A DNA stretch of 34,791 bases, taken from the NCBI GenBank assembly GCA_001899235.1, contig MKVR01000024.1:1-34791 (forward strand), written 5' to 3'. The stretch comes from Nitrosospira sp. 56-18 (GTDB taxonomy: Bacteria; Pseudomonadota; Gammaproteobacteria; Burkholderiales; Nitrosomonadaceae). How positions within the stretch are numbered: the first letter of the stretch is position 1; each line of letters opens with the position of its first letter. Below, piece by piece: positions 8,992 to 19,223 of the stretch. The position numbers and the translations under genes were made by a program. Below the pieces are notes generated by a model that saw only the letters and a list, made by a program, of their open reading frames with translations, ran no database searches and was not told the origin of the DNA.

Positions 8992-10188
8992 TCAGAGCAT
9001 GATTTGAGAGGCTTGCGCCACCGTGCCCATATCCTTGTCACCCCTTCCCGACAGGTTCACCAGCAAGAGCTGGTCCCGGCCCAGCGTTGGCGCAAGCTGG
9101 GCGGCATAAGCCAACGCATGGCTGGATTCGAGGGCAGGAATGATGCCTTCATAATGACAAAGGGAATGGAATGCTGCCAGCGCTTCGCTATCGGTTATCC
9201 CGACGTATTCCGCGCGCCTGCTGTCCTTGAGCCAGGCATGCTCGGGGCCGACGCCCGGATAATCGAGGCCGGCAGAAATGGAATGCGTCTCGACGATCTG
9301 CCCATTGTCGTCCTGGATCAGATAAGTGCGGTTCCCATGCAGTACACCGGGCCTTCCTCGTGTCAGCGTCGCGGCGTGCTGGCCGCTTTCGATCCCGAGT
9401 CCCGCCGCCTCGACGCCTATCATCCGGATATCACCGTCCAGATAAGGGTAAAACAGGCCGATGGCATTGGATCCCCCGCCCACGCACGCAATTAGCGCAT
9501 CGGGTTGCCGCCCATATTCCTCCTGCATCTGCAGCATCGCCTCGCGTCCGATGATCGCCTGGAAATCACGCACCATCATGGGATAAGGATGAGGTCCCGC
9601 CACGGTGCCAATGATATAAAAAGTATCCTCGATATTAGTCACCCAGTCGCGCATCGCCTCATTCAGCGCATCTTTCAGAGTGCGGGAACCGGATTCGACC
9701 GGCACCACCGTGGCACCGAGCAATTTCATCCGGTAAACATTGGCGGACTGGCGGGCAACATCCACCGATCCCATGTAAACCACGCACTTCATTCCATAGC
9801 GCGCAGCCACCGTGGCGCTCGCCACGCCATGCTGGCCCGCACCTGTTTCGGCAATGACGCGCGACTTGCCCATGCGCCGCGCGAGAAGCGCCTGCCCGAC
9901 CGCATTGTTGATCTTGTGGGCTCCCGTATGATTCAGGTCTTCCCGCTTGAGCAGAATCTGCGCGCCTCCCAGGTGGGCCGACCACCTGCTTGCATGATAG
10001 ATGGGCGTAGGGCGGCCAACGTAATGCTTCAGCTCATGGGCAAGTTCGGCCTGGAATTCTGCATCGTTCCGGGAAAGCTCATATTGCGCGCGCAACTCAT
10101 CCAGCGCAGCAATCAGCGTCTCGGCGACAAAAATTCCCCCATACGGACCGAAATGGCCGTATCTGTCGGGCAGATCATAAACTCTCAC
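8992..10188 (-). CDS. trpB: tryptophan synthase beta subunit
   Basis: The PLP-dependent subunit that joins indole and serine to make tryptophan. The PLP lysine is in [12 protein letters not shown] (Lys92 with the start used here), and the glycine-rich phosphate loop GGGSNAIG is present. The open frame reaches 10311, but the start is taken as the GTG at 10188 ([14 protein letters not shown]), because it has GAGGAG nine bases upstream and matches the usual N-terminus; the extra upstream codons would lie inside trpF. This start overlaps the end of trpF by 14 bases, indicating coupled translation. The product is 398 residues, normal for bacterial TrpB. Confidence 0.95.
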   Translation of the reverse strand: MRVYDLPDRYGHFGPYGGIFVAETLIAALDELRAQYELSRNDAEFQAELAHELKHYVGRPTPIYHASRWSAHLGGAQILLKREDLNHTGAHKINNAVGQALLARRMGKSRVIAETGAGQHGVASATVAARYGMKCVVYMGSVDVARQSANVYRMKLLGATVVPVESGSRTLKDALNEAMRDWVTNIEDTFYIIGTVAGPHPYPMMVRDFQAIIGREAMLQMQEEYGRQPDALIACVGGGSNAIGLFYPYLDGDIRMIGVEAAGLGIESGQHAATLTRGRPGVLHGNRTYLIQDDNGQIVETHSISAGLDYPGVGPEHAWLKDSRRAEYVGITDSEALAAFHSLCHYEGIIPALESSHALAYAAQLAPTLGRDQLLLVNLSGRGDKDMGTVAQASQIML

Positions 10189-10798
10189 TGGCTCGAACTC
10201 CTCGCATGAAAGCGGCGATCTTATCGGCATCCTTGATACCCTTGGATGCCTCCACGCCGCTGGATACATCCACCGCCCATGGTTGAATCCGGCTGATCGC
10301 GAGCGCGACATTCTCCGGGCGCAACCCTCCGGAGAGGATCAAGGGCAGGCTTACATCACGTGGCACCAGGTCCCAGTCGAACCCCTGTCCGGTACCGCCG
10401 GGCTCGCCTTCCACAAACGTGTCGAGCAACAATCCTTTTGCGCCGCTATGACGGGTCGCGTATTGTATCAAATCTACCCCTTGCTTGACGCGAACAGCCT
10501 TTATATAAGGCAACGAAAATTGCCGGCAAAAATCGGGAGATTCCACACCGTGAAACTGCAGAAGATTCACGCCTGCGCGAGAGGATGTCTCAACCCAACT
10601 ACGGTCGGGATCGACATAAACGCCCACTGCGGTGATGAATGCGGGCAACAGGGAAATGATTTCTCGTGCCTTATCCGGTGAAATATATCGCGGGCTTCGC
10701 TTCCAGAATACGAATCCGATGGCGGTAGCGCCCAGGCGAACTGCCGCCTGCGCATCCTCGGCGCGAGTGATGCCGCAAATCTTTACTGGTGTAGCCAT
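10175..10798 (-). CDS. trpF: phosphoribosylanthranilate isomerase
   Basis: A TIM-barrel enzyme that isomerises N-(5-phosphoribosyl)anthranilate to CdRP, the third step of tryptophan synthesis. The N-terminal KICGIT carries the catalytic cysteine (Cys8), LLLDTFV contains the expected catalytic aspartate, and [10 protein letters not shown] is the phosphate-binding loop. The length of 207 residues is standard. It heads the trpF-trpB-trpA block; trpE, trpG, trpD and trpC are not in the window, the usual split trp arrangement of proteobacteria. It follows truA by 107 bases, in which no promoter stands out. Confidence 0.95.
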   Translation of the reverse strand: MATPVKICGITRAEDAQAAVRLGATAIGFVFWKRSPRYISPDKAREIISLLPAFITAVGVYVDPDRSWVETSSRAGVNLLQFHGVESPDFCRQFSLPYIKAVRVKQGVDLIQYATRHSGAKGLLLDTFVEGEPGGTGQGFDWDLVPRDVSLPLILSGGLRPENVALAISRIQPWAVDVSSGVEASKGIKDADKIAAFMRGVRASESL

Positions 10799-10905
10799 AA
10801 TGAATCACGTCCTCCATCGATACCTGCCTACGGCGCTTTCCGGCCAATGATGCATCCCGGCCCCGGACCAATCCATCGGGGAGCAAGAGCGATCCGGAGC
10901 ACCGC

Positions 10906-11754
10906 TCACCCGATGCCGCCGGGCAGGCTTGGCTCCCGGGAGCTTGTAGGCAATGACCTGTTCGACTTTTGCAGTACCGCCGCCAGTGGCGGTTCGATGA
11001 ATTCCGGAACCTGCCATCTGGCATCATAGCCGATGCCCGCCAGATACAGGCCGGCTGCCGGAAAAGTGGGAGCGGCAAGTTCACGCCTCCGCCGGGCCAG
11101 CACTTCCGCCATCCATGCCGGGGGATATTTGCCCTTCCCCACGTAAACCAGCGAACCGACAATATTGCGTACCATATGATGCAAAAAAGCGTTGGCGCGT
11201 ACTTCAAACACAATGATATCGCCATGCCGGGTGATTTCCAGCTTCGTCAGCTTGCGCACGGGCGACTTCGCCTGGCATTCAGCGGCACGAAACGCGCTGA
11301 AGTCATGCTCCCCCAGCAGAAACCCGGCCGCGGAACGCATGGATTCGAGATCGAGCGATTGATGAAACCAGCCCATCTTGCCCTGGTTGAGTGCCGGCCG
11401 TACCGGATGGGCGAGCAACAGGTACAGGTAGCAGCGCTCAGTGGCGCAGTAGCGTGCATGAAAATCGGGCGGCATTGGCAAGGCCCATAATACCGCAATA
11501 CTGTCCGGCAGAAATGCATTGACTCCCCGTATCCACGCATTCATGGGCCGCTTCGCTTCGGTGTCGAAATGCACCACCTGGAATACGGCATGCACGCCAG
11601 CATCGGTGCGCCCCGCCGTCAGCACTCTGGTAGCATTGCCGGCGATCCTCGATAATGCAGTCTCCACCGCGTCCTGCACCGAGCCACCGGACGGCTGGCT
11701 CTGCCATCCGCAAAAATTGCTTCCATCGTACTCGAGAACCAGTGCGATCCTCAC
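10906..11754 (-). CDS. truA: tRNA pseudouridine synthase A
   Basis: It converts uridines 38-40 of the anticodon stem-loop of many tRNAs to pseudouridine. The catalytic aspartate lies in AGRTDAGVHA (Asp51). FLHHMVRNIVG in the C-terminal half is another hallmark. At 282 residues it is slightly longer than usual; the extra length is a poorly conserved tail after the KSNRSLP stretch. It lies between fimV and trpF, the same order as in many beta- and gammaproteobacteria (asd-fimV-truA-trpF), and belongs to the long minus-strand run. Confidence 0.95.
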   Translation of the reverse strand: MRIALVLEYDGSNFCGWQSQPSGGSVQDAVETALSRIAGNATRVLTAGRTDAGVHAVFQVVHFDTEAKRPMNAWIRGVNAFLPDSIAVLWALPMPPDFHARYCATERCYLYLLLAHPVRPALNQGKMGWFHQSLDLESMRSAAGFLLGEHDFSAFRAAECQAKSPVRKLTKLEITRHGDIIVFEVRANAFLHHMVRNIVGSLVYVGKGKYPPAWMAEVLARRRRELAAPTFPAAGLYLAGIGYDARWQVPEFIEPPLAAVLQKSNRSLPTSSREPSLPGGIG

Positions 11755-12042
11755 GCTATCCTCCCAGCATAGGCGAGGAGTTCGGCAAGGTCGGCAGGCA
11801 TTCCCAGGCGATGCGTGGGCAAAATGCCCGGCCTACCACAGAAAATCCGCCAGGACCAGTGGCTGAAGAAGCATGTAAAGATATCGTCCACTCATTATCC
11901 TGAATCCGGCAGTTGGATAGCGTGGAGTGTGGTTTTTGGAGCGCAGGGTAAGGCACAACGACGCGCAATGGCCATTCCGTTCCAGGGAGTTGAAACGCAG
12001 CCATGTGCCGCAAAATTCAGGATTATGGAAGCCGGCAAGCCT
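11755..12042. other. non-coding stretch after the fimV remnant
   Basis: This is the gap between the decayed fimV 3' end and truA. Open frames on both strands are short, have no ribosome sites and match nothing I recognise. With the trace of the fimV C-terminus just upstream, it is best read as the original fimV-truA spacer plus decayed sequence. No terminator or promoter stands out. Confidence 0.5.
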
Positions 12043-13036
12043 GGCGGGGCCTGCAAATTTGACAACAAGGCCCTGCTCGCGCCTATTGCTGGATATCTCC
12101 CTCACGCACAACCTCCTGAAGGACTCGCTCGGCAGCCTTCAATTCCGCGGTAGGCGCCCCTGTCGCGTCCAGCGGCCGCCCTCGGTTCCATTCCATCGTC
12201 TGGGTATTGACTTCCTTGTCGGCCTCCATGCGGGAGACGGCCTTGATCTCCATCACGTCCGGTATTCTTAAAATGGGTCCTGCCTTGAGCTGGTGGATAT
12301 TGTTGCCCAGGAAAGCATCCCTGTTCGCACGCTGCAATGCAACCAGCATCTGGTTGAAGCTTAACCCGGGAGGAATCGCAATATGTTTTACTATCCCCCC
12401 CAGGGTATCACCCTGCTTCACGGGTCCATAGACCGTATTTTCCTTTGCGGAGAGCGTGGAATCCGACGCGCCTTCCTGCGCTCTTCTCTCCTTCGTCTTT
12501 TCCGGCAACTGCTTTCCGGGCAACCTTTCCACCCTGTCCATGGGAGCATGTCCGGATGCCGCGACAGGAGTGGACGGCGGCCTGTCGGAAGAGGGGGAAG
12601 CGGAACGCGCCGCCGAAGTCTCGTTTGCATGTGCTTCAGCCATCGGAAGCAGTACCGCGTACTCGCGCAATACGCGCCCCGAAGGCCAATTCAATTCGAT
12701 CAGCATGTTCAAGAGCGGCTCGGCCACGGGTTGCGCAGAAATGACCTTGATATAGGGCTGCCCATTGGCACGAGTTTCAACGCTGGTTTTAAATGCCGAG
12801 AGAGAAGGCGAGTAATCGACATGAGCGAGGCGAAAAGTATCCCGCGAGGCCAGATGCGCATCCAAAAACAGCCGTTCTTCCACTTTCACTGCAACCAGGT
12901 CGATTTCTGCTCTGAAGGGCTGCCCCAGCGTGGAATTGAGGGTTAATCTCCCAAGCCCCGCCGCGTCGATCGCCCCGATGAAACCAACCATGGCCAGGAA
13001 CAGGAATGTTTTAAAGGCAGGTTTGCGCACGACCAC
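12043..13036 (-). pseudogene. fimV: fimV, internally deleted
   Basis: FimV is an inner-membrane protein with a periplasmic LysM domain and a cytoplasmic TPR end, needed for type IV pilus function and polar organisation; it is normally several hundred residues longer. Here the reading frame ends at 12083. Present are a signal-like segment, the N-terminal FimV domain (LGRLTLNSTLGQPFRAEI onward), a LysM-like segment (YGPVKQGDTLGGIV to LRIP), and then abruptly AERVLQEVVREGDIQQ, the extreme C-terminal FimV motif. After the TAG stop the family's last residues continue: ARAG and, after a one-base shift, ALLSNLQ. So the middle is deleted and the end carries a nonsense codon (probably CAG to TAG) and a frameshift. 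The start is uncertain: GTG at 13036 is chosen, since upstream codons overlap asd. A short secreted product may still be made. Confidence 0.75.
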
Positions 13037-13053
13037 CCCAGGAGAAGAATCAG

Positions 13054-14166
13054 TCAGGCCTCCACGAGGATTCTCAGCATTCTGCGCAAGGGCTCGGCCG
13101 CGCCCCACAAGAGTTGGTCGCCAACGGTGAATGCCGACAGGTATTCTCCCCCCATTGCCAGCTTGCGTAGCCGTCCTACCGGTATCGTAAGCGATCCGGT
13201 GACGGCAGCCGGCGTCAATTCCTTCAAGGTTGTCTCGCGTTCATTGGGAATGACCTTCACCCAACTGTTGGATGCAGCAAGAATATCGTCGATTTCGTCC
13301 AGCGGAACATCCTTTTTCAATTTGACCGTCAGCGCCTGGCTATGGCAGCGCATGGCCCCCACCCGCACGCAGATCCCATCAACCGGTATCGCATGTTCTG
13401 TGCGCCCCAGGATTTTGTTCGTCTCGGACTGACCCTTCCATTCTTCCCGGGTCTGCCCGTTACCCAGATCCTTGTCTATCCATGGAATGAGGCTGCCTGC
13501 CAGCGGCACTCCGAAATTCGCGGTGGGAAAGTTGCCGTTGCGCAGCGTTCCCGCCACCTCCTTGTCGATATCCAGAATGCCGGAAGCGGGATCATCCAGC
13601 AGATCCTTCGCCACGCGATGGGCTTCACCCATTTGCAGCAGCAACTCACGCATATTCTGCGCGCCGGCTCCCGAAGCCGCCTGATAGGTCATCGCACTCA
13701 TCCATTCGACCAGGTCTTCTTCGAACAATCCCCCCATCGCCATCAGCATCAAGCTCACGGTGCAGTTGCCCCCAATATAATTCTTCACGCCATCGTGCAG
13801 AGCCTGCTCGATGACCGGCAGGTTCACCGGATCAAGTATAATGACGGCGTCATTTCCCATGCGCAACGTGGAGGCCGCGTCGATCCAATGGCCTTCCCAG
13901 CCTGCCTCCCGCAGCTTGCCGAAGATCGCGCTCGTATAGTCGCCGCCCTGGCAGGAAACCAGGATATCCATCGACTTCAGTTCGTCAATGTCATAGGCAT
14001 CCTTGAGCGGAGGAACTTCCTGGCCAATATCCGGAGATTTGCCGCCCGCCTGGGACGTAGTGAAAAATGTGGGCTCAACCAGCGCAAAATCGTTTTCTTC
14101 GCGCATCCGCTGCATCAGCACGGAACCCACCATTCCGCGCCAGCCGATAAAACCTGTTCGCTTCAT
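13054..14166 (-). CDS. asd: aspartate-semialdehyde dehydrogenase
   Basis: It reduces aspartyl phosphate to aspartate semialdehyde, the branch point to lysine/diaminopimelate, methionine and threonine. The NADP loop [11 protein letters not shown] is at the N-terminus and the catalytic Cys135 lies in GGNCTVSLM. The 370-residue length and motif spelling match the Gram-negative (E. coli-like) subgroup. It lies between leuB and fimV, a standard proteobacterial order. The gap to leuB is 138 bases with no clear terminator. Functionally it feeds the same methionine pathway as metZ further down the cluster. Confidence 0.96.
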   Translation of the reverse strand: MKRTGFIGWRGMVGSVLMQRMREENDFALVEPTFFTTSQAGGKSPDIGQEVPPLKDAYDIDELKSMDILVSCQGGDYTSAIFGKLREAGWEGHWIDAASTLRMGNDAVIILDPVNLPVIEQALHDGVKNYIGGNCTVSLMLMAMGGLFEEDLVEWMSAMTYQAASGAGAQNMRELLLQMGEAHRVAKDLLDDPASGILDIDKEVAGTLRNGNFPTANFGVPLAGSLIPWIDKDLGNGQTREEWKGQSETNKILGRTEHAIPVDGICVRVGAMRCHSQALTVKLKKDVPLDEIDDILAASNSWVKVIPNERETTLKELTPAAVTGSLTIPVGRLRKLAMGGEYLSAFTVGDQLLWGAAEPLRRMLRILVEA

Positions 14167-14304
14167 GCTTGCACTCTCTATTATCTATTATCCCAAATCC
14201 TGCAGTTGATCACTTATTTCCAGTTTAGAGCCATGATCCACAACGGCTTTCCGCAGTACTCGACATTCACCTGTATGGTGAGTTTCTACAGAGCGGATTC
14301 AGGA

Positions 14305-15375
14305 TCATAAGTTTGCCAGCACTGCGGCGCCCATGGCCTCGGTGCCGATCTTCCTGGTACCTGTTTCGTAGATATCGGCCGTACGGTATCCATCCGCCAA
14401 TACTTTCCTGACCGCATTTTCGATCCGTGCTGCCGCCTCCTCCTGATCAAAGGTGTAACGCAGCATCATGGCTACCGAGAGAATGGTAGCCAGCGGATTG
14501 GCGATATCTTTTCCCGCGAGATCAGGCGCAGAGCCATGTATCGGCTCATACAACCCCTTATTATTTTCATCCAGCGATGCCGACGGCAGCATGCCGATGG
14601 AACCCGTCAACATGGAAGCCTCATCCGAAAGAATATCGCCGAACATATTACCCGTCACCATGACATCGAATTGCCGGGGATTGCGCACGAGCTGCATGGC
14701 GGCATTATCCACGAGCATGTGGGAAAGTTCCACTTCTGGAAACGCCTGTCCCGTCTCCGTGACAACATCGCGCCAGAGCTGCGTGCATTCGAGCACATTC
14801 ATCTTGTCCACGGAGCAAAGCTTGCGATTGCGTTTCGCTGCCGCCTGGAATGCCACTCGCGCAATCCTGCGAATCTCCGCTTCATTGTATATCATGGTGT
14901 TGAAACCGACGCGCTGGCTGTCGCGCCATTCTATTCCGCGCGGCTCGCCGAAATAAATATCGCCGGTAAGCTCTCGCACGATCAGTATATCCATCCCCGC
15001 CACGATATCGGGTTTAAGCGTCGAAACAGCAGCCAGCTCGGGATAGAGGATGGCCGGCCGCAAGTTAGCAAATAAATTCAAAAACTTGCGTATTTCAAGC
15101 AGGCCTCGTTCCGGCCGCATCTGCCGTGGCAGCGCATCATACCGCGGACCGCCGACAGCACCCAGAAGGGCAGCGTCAGCGGCTGCAACAAGGCGGCGAG
15201 TGGCTTCAGGGAACGGCTCGCCCAGCGCGTCCACCGCGCATCCGCCGAGCAATCCCTGCTCCAGCTCGAATCCCAGGCCGTCGCTCCGCAGGGCTTCCAG
15301 CACCCTTACCGCCTGAGCGACGATTTCGGGACCGATTCCATCACCGGGCAATATGGCGATTTTCATTATGGACAT
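14305..15375 (-). CDS. leuB: 3-isopropylmalate dehydrogenase
   Basis: It oxidises and decarboxylates 3-isopropylmalate in leucine synthesis using NAD. The N-terminal [12 protein letters not shown], the [20 protein letters not shown] region and the C-terminal [18 protein letters not shown] are diagnostic of the isopropylmalate dehydrogenase family. The open frame begins [11 protein letters not shown]; the usual N-terminus of the family would favour the internal ATG at 15366, three codons later, and no ribosome site clearly decides between them. The product is 356 or 353 residues. It follows leuD by 179 bases. Confidence 0.95.
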   Translation of the reverse strand: MSIMKIAILPGDGIGPEIVAQAVRVLEALRSDGLGFELEQGLLGGCAVDALGEPFPEATRRLVAAADAALLGAVGGPRYDALPRQMRPERGLLEIRKFLNLFANLRPAILYPELAAVSTLKPDIVAGMDILIVRELTGDIYFGEPRGIEWRDSQRVGFNTMIYNEAEIRRIARVAFQAAAKRNRKLCSVDKMNVLECTQLWRDVVTETGQAFPEVELSHMLVDNAAMQLVRNPRQFDVMVTGNMFGDILSDEASMLTGSIGMLPSASLDENNKGLYEPIHGSAPDLAGKDIANPLATILSVAMMLRYTFDQEEAAARIENAVRKVLADGYRTADIYETGTRKIGTEAMGAAVLANL

Positions 15376-15554
15376 ATATAAAATGGAATAAACGGGACTG
15401 CGGGCAAGGCTGGTGATAAATCTTGCTGCTCTCCGGGCAAGTCTGCAGCATTGGCGGAAAAACTATGCTGCTGTTGCGGCCTGTCCGGCCGGAAGCCAGA
15501 ATCCGGATCGAAGGATCACGACGAAAGAACAGGGCTGCGGCGGAAAAAAACAGG

Positions 15555-16193
15555 TCACTGAAACAGCCATGGCTGGGATGCCGCATGCCTGGCTTCAAAG
15601 GCGGCGATCTGTTCCGCATGCTGCATGGTCAGGCCAATCTCATCCAGGCCATTCAGCAGGCTGTATTTGCGAAAAGGGTCGATATCGAAGAAAAAAGACT
15701 CGCCGTGCGGGGTTCGCACCGACTGGGCCTCCAGGTCGACGGTCAACCGGTAGCCTTCGGCCGCATTTACTTCATCGAACAGTTTATCGACGACGCTCGA
15801 GTCCAGCCCAATGGCGAGCAGCCCGATCTTGAAGCAGTTATTGAAAAAAATATCGGCAAAACTGGGTGCAATGATGACCTTGAAGCCGTAATCCTGCAAT
15901 GCCCAGGGGGCATGCTCGCGGCTCGAACCACAACCGAAGTTTGCGCGTGCGAGCAGTATTTCGGCTCCGAGATACCGGGGCTGGTTAAGGATGAAATCCG
16001 GATTGGGCTTGCGCCGGGAAGAGTCCACCCCTGGTTCGCCATGGTCCAGATACCGCCACTCGTCGAACAGGTTCTGTCCGAAACCCGAGCGCTTGATGGA
16101 TTTAAGGAATTGCTTGGGAATGATGGCGTCCGTATCGACGTTGGCGCGGTCGAGCGGTGCCACCAGTCCGTCGCAATACAGGAATTTTTTCAC
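15555..16193 (-). CDS. leuD: 3-isopropylmalate dehydratase small subunit
   Basis: The swivelling-domain subunit of isopropylmalate isomerase, which with LeuC interconverts 2- and 3-isopropylmalate. The signature stretch [15 protein letters not shown] is present, and [14 protein letters not shown] lies near the N-terminus. The length of 212 residues matches the proteobacterial long-type LeuD. It is separated from leuC by the small entericidin-like gene, an arrangement often seen in betaproteobacteria. The gap to that gene is only 18 bases, so all three should be on one transcript. Confidence 0.95.
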   Translation of the reverse strand: MKKFLYCDGLVAPLDRANVDTDAIIPKQFLKSIKRSGFGQNLFDEWRYLDHGEPGVDSSRRKPNPDFILNQPRYLGAEILLARANFGCGSSREHAPWALQDYGFKVIIAPSFADIFFNNCFKIGLLAIGLDSSVVDKLFDEVNAAEGYRLTVDLEAQSVRTPHGESFFFDIDPFRKYSLLNGLDEIGLTMQHAEQIAAFEARHAASQPWLFQ

Positions 16194-16211
16194 GAGCTAT
16201 CCGGTCGGGAG

Positions 16212-16337
16212 TTATTTTGCCTGGTTCTCTATTGCCTGTCCGCCGCTCTTGATATCCTTTCCGAGACCTTGCATCGTATTGCATGCCGACAAACCAAAAA
16301 CAGCGATCAAGCCAAGCTCTGCTGTTAGTGTTCTCAT
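16212..16337 (-). CDS. entericidin A/B family small lipoprotein
   Basis: A 41-residue lipoprotein lying between leuC and leuD. The sequence begins MRTLTAELGLIAVFG, and the lipobox L-S-A-C has Cys19 as the lipidated residue. The mature part, CNTMQGLGKDIKSGG, is the entericidin signature (CNT..G.G.D....G..I). Enterobacterial entericidins act as an antidote/toxin lipoprotein pair in stationary phase; in betaproteobacteria a lone copy is commonly embedded in the leu operon and its role is unknown. The start is preceded by a GGGG-rich ribosome site. The leuC stop lies 47 bases upstream and leuD starts 18 bases downstream. Confidence 0.85.
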   Translation of the reverse strand: MRTLTAELGLIAVFGLSACNTMQGLGKDIKSGGQAIENQAK

Positions 16338-16384
16338 ACCCACCCCTTTTTAAAGAAAAAAAGCTCTGATGTTGCGTTTGAATT

Positions 16385-17794
16385 CTAATATATTTTTCGT
16401 ATATCCACAAAATGCCCGGCTATCGCCGCGGCCGCCGCCATAGCCGGGCTGACCAGATGAGTGCGCCCGCCCGGGCCCTGCCTTCCTTCGAAGTTGCGGT
16501 TTGACGTGGAGGCACAGCGTTCGCCCGGCGCCAACCGGTCCTCATTCATGGCAAGGCACATGGAACACCCGGGCTCGCGCCATTCAAATCCCGCGTCCCG
16601 GAATATCTTGTCCAGCCCTTCCTGCTCCGCCTGGTATTTGACCAGACCCGAGCCTGGCACCACCATGGCCAGCTTGATGCTGGGCGCAATGCTGCGGCCT
16701 TTCACCACCTCAGCCGCCACGCGCAGATCTTCGATCCGCGAATTGGTGCAGGACCCGATGAATATCTTATCGGGATGGATATCACTGATCGGCGTATTGG
16801 GAGCAAGCCCCATATATTGCAAGGCATGCTCCATGTCATGCCGCTTCACCGCATCGGAGATCCGCGACGGATCGGGGACTTTACCATCGACGGTCGTCAC
16901 CATTTCCGGCGATGTCCCCCAGGTCACCTGGGGCTTGATCGATGCCGCATCCAGTCGCACCACTTTGTCGAATGTCGCATGCTCATCGCTTTTCAAAGTA
17001 CGCCAATGGGCGACCGCTTTCTCCCAGAGACCGCCTTTCGGCGCAAAAGGACGGCTTTGCAGGTACTCGATAGTGGTATCATCCACGGCGATCATTCCGG
17101 CCCGCGCGCCTGCCTCTATCGCCATGTTGCACAATGTCATGCGCCCTTCCATCGAAAGCGACCTGATGGCGCTGCCCGCAAACTCGATTGCGTAGCCGGT
17201 ACCCCCGGCAGTCCCGATCTCGCCGATGATCGCCAGCGCAATATCCTTTGCCGAGATGCCATGGCCCAGCTCTCCCTCCACCAGAACCTGCAAGGCTTTG
17301 GCTTTCTTCGCCCACAGACACTGGGTAGCCAGCACGTGCTCCACCTCGGATGTGCCGATGCCGATGGCCAATGCAGCGAATGCCCCATGCGTACTCGTAT
17401 GCGAATCCCCGCATACCACGGTCATTCCCGGCAATGTGGCTCCCTGTTCCGGACCGATCACATGGACGATGCCCTGCCGCCTGTCATTCATCCTGAATTC
17501 CGTGATCCCCAGTTCCTGGCAATTCTGGTCGAGCGTCTCGACCTGCAGGCGCGATATGGGATCAGTGATTCCATGAGCGCGTTCAGTAGTCGGGACATTA
17601 TGATCGGCCACGGCCAGAATGGACTTCAGCCGCCACGGCTTGCGCCCGGCGAGCTTCAATCCTTCGAATGCCTGGGGACTGGTGACTTCGTGCACCAGGT
17701 GGCGATCGATATAGATGAGCGCCATTCCGTCCGGCTTGCCGGACTTTTCATGCACCACATGGCTTTGCCAAAGCTTATCGTATAGAGTCTGCAT
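16385..17794 (-). CDS. leuC: 3-isopropylmalate dehydratase large subunit
   Basis: The aconitase-family subunit that carries the [4Fe-4S] cluster of isopropylmalate isomerase. Cluster cysteines are visible in [14 protein letters not shown] and in the pair [13 protein letters not shown]. The N-terminal [12 protein letters not shown] and the [15 protein letters not shown]-like stretch (here [15 protein letters not shown]) are family hallmarks. The length of 469 residues is standard. It is probably the first gene of the leuC-entericidin-leuD-leuB-asd transcript: a 105-base gap separates it from the MFS gene upstream, and a GGGGAA ribosome site precedes the ATG. No leader peptide rich in leucine is visible in that gap. 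Confidence 0.96.
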   Translation of the reverse strand: MQTLYDKLWQSHVVHEKSGKPDGMALIYIDRHLVHEVTSPQAFEGLKLAGRKPWRLKSILAVADHNVPTTERAHGITDPISRLQVETLDQNCQELGITEFRMNDRRQGIVHVIGPEQGATLPGMTVVCGDSHTSTHGAFAALAIGIGTSEVEHVLATQCLWAKKAKALQVLVEGELGHGISAKDIALAIIGEIGTAGGTGYAIEFAGSAIRSLSMEGRMTLCNMAIEAGARAGMIAVDDTTIEYLQSRPFAPKGGLWEKAVAHWRTLKSDEHATFDKVVRLDAASIKPQVTWGTSPEMVTTVDGKVPDPSRISDAVKRHDMEHALQYMGLAPNTPISDIHPDKIFIGSCTNSRIEDLRVAAEVVKGRSIAPSIKLAMVVPGSGLVKYQAEQEGLDKIFRDAGFEWREPGCSMCLAMNEDRLAPGERCASTSNRNFEGRQGPGGRTHLVSPAMAAAAAIAGHFVDIRKIY

Positions 17795-17899
17795 CTTCGT
17801 ATTTCCCCGTTCAATGCGAAATTATCCCATATCGGCGGAGCAAGAAACAGGTCACCCTTCAAGCCGGATTCCCGTCGCCCCCGGTTTTCATTCTCCAAA

Positions 17900-19057
17900 T
17901 TAGCGGGTGAGTTCTCTTCTCCATACTATCAAACTCAATCCGGCTAGAGCGGCGGTCGCGCTTATGGTGAAGGTGAGGCTGGGGCCCAGCCACTGCCAGC
18001 CATAACCGCTGAGTATCCCTCCCAGGGTGCCGCCGACGCCAAAAGCCAGCCCCGTATACAGCGCCTGCCCCTTGGCCTGATGGCGGCCGCTGAAGAAGCG
18101 ATGAACGAGAACCATCGCAGCCGCGTGATGGGCGCCATAAGTCGCCGCGTGCAACACCTGTGCCAGAAGGATCACAAAAGGCCATTCTGTTCCCCAGCCG
18201 ATCATCAGGAATCGTGCGGTCGCGCAACTGAAACTGAAGACCAGAATCTGCCTTACATCGAACCGGCGCATGAGCTGCGGCATCAGGAAAAAAATACCGA
18301 TTTCGCAGGCCACGCCCGTAGCCCATAACAAACCCACGGTACTTTTGCTATAACCCTGTTCCACCAGATAAATGGAATAAAAAGTGTAATAGGGCCCGTG
18401 CGCCGCCGCCATCAGCAGGCATGCCGCGAAGAATGCGAGCACTTCTGGCCGCCGGAATATTTCACCGATAGGCGAGCCATCGCTGGAACGTACGACCGGC
18501 TGCCCGGCATCGGGAATCTGATGGGAAAAAAACAAGATGCCCAGCTTGAATCCGAGCACAGCCCATAACAAGGCCGTGATTTCCGTCGCCTCCAATAAAT
18601 AGCCCACTCCAACCACGGCAAGGATGAATCCCACCGAACCCCAGCCTCGGATTCGCCCATACCTGTCGGTGCCGTGTCCGAGATAGGCGAGCGTGGTGGC
18701 CTCGATAAGCGGCAGCGAGGCGCCCCAGAAGAAACTCATCAGGGCCATGACTGCGGCAATCCAGGCAAACGATTGATCGAAAAAAATGCCGCAATAACTG
18801 ATCAAACCCATTGCCGCCGCAACCTGAACGATCAAAAGGCGTTTGCCGGTGTGGTCGGCAAGCCAGCCCCAGGCCGACGGAGCAAAGATACGGGTGACAT
18901 GCAATAGCGACATCAGCACGCCGATCTCGAAGGCGTTGAAGGAAAGGGACTTGAGATAAAGGCCCCAATAGGGAGAAAACGCCCCGATAAATGCGAAATG
19001 GAAGAAATAAAAACCGGAAAGACGCCAATAAGGGAGGGGTTGGGTAATGGATTGCAT
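17900..19057 (-). CDS. MFS transporter (HcaT/LacY-like)
   Basis: An inner-membrane transporter of 385 residues with about twelve hydrophobic segments. The N-terminus (YWRLSGFYFFHFAFIGAF) and the WGWLADHTGKR loop between helices 2 and 3 resemble the MFS_1-like group that includes the phenylpropionate permease HcaT and nucleoside permeases. SLPLIEATTLAYLG and GRIRGWGSVGF are further features of that group. The substrate cannot be deduced. It is the first minus-strand gene of the biosynthetic block and has 105 bases before leuC, so it may or may not be co-transcribed. Confidence 0.85.
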   Translation of the reverse strand: MQSITQPLPYWRLSGFYFFHFAFIGAFSPYWGLYLKSLSFNAFEIGVLMSLLHVTRIFAPSAWGWLADHTGKRLLIVQVAAAMGLISYCGIFFDQSFAWIAAVMALMSFFWGASLPLIEATTLAYLGHGTDRYGRIRGWGSVGFILAVVGVGYLLEATEITALLWAVLGFKLGILFFSHQIPDAGQPVVRSSDGSPIGEIFRRPEVLAFFAACLLMAAAHGPYYTFYSIYLVEQGYSKSTVGLLWATGVACEIGIFFLMPQLMRRFDVRQILVFSFSCATARFLMIGWGTEWPFVILLAQVLHAATYGAHHAAAMVLVHRFFSGRHQAKGQALYTGLAFGVGGTLGGILSGYGWQWLGPSLTFTISATAALAGLSLIVWRRELTR

Positions 19058-19223
19058 TTCGCGATTTTAATCTTCCGATCATCCGCATACAGCGGCTTGG
19101 GTCTTCATGCGAGAATGGGGACAATTGATAGAATGCATTCGCCCGGCCAGTCCGCTGCAGCCAGCCGCAACACCTGGAGCCACGGTGAAAGCATGGTGAT
19201 CGAGCGGGGATAATCCAGGGGAA
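19058..19223. other. spacer between MFS gene and helicase remnant
   Basis: This is the divergent gap upstream of the MFS gene. It has no recognisable gene; short open frames on both strands lack ribosome sites. No strong promoter pair stands out for the MFS gene. Confidence 0.4.

Noticed and set aside
15423-16328. 301-codon plus-strand frame over leuD
   Set aside because: It is antisense to leuD and the entericidin gene, both clearly supported; no domain is recognisable.
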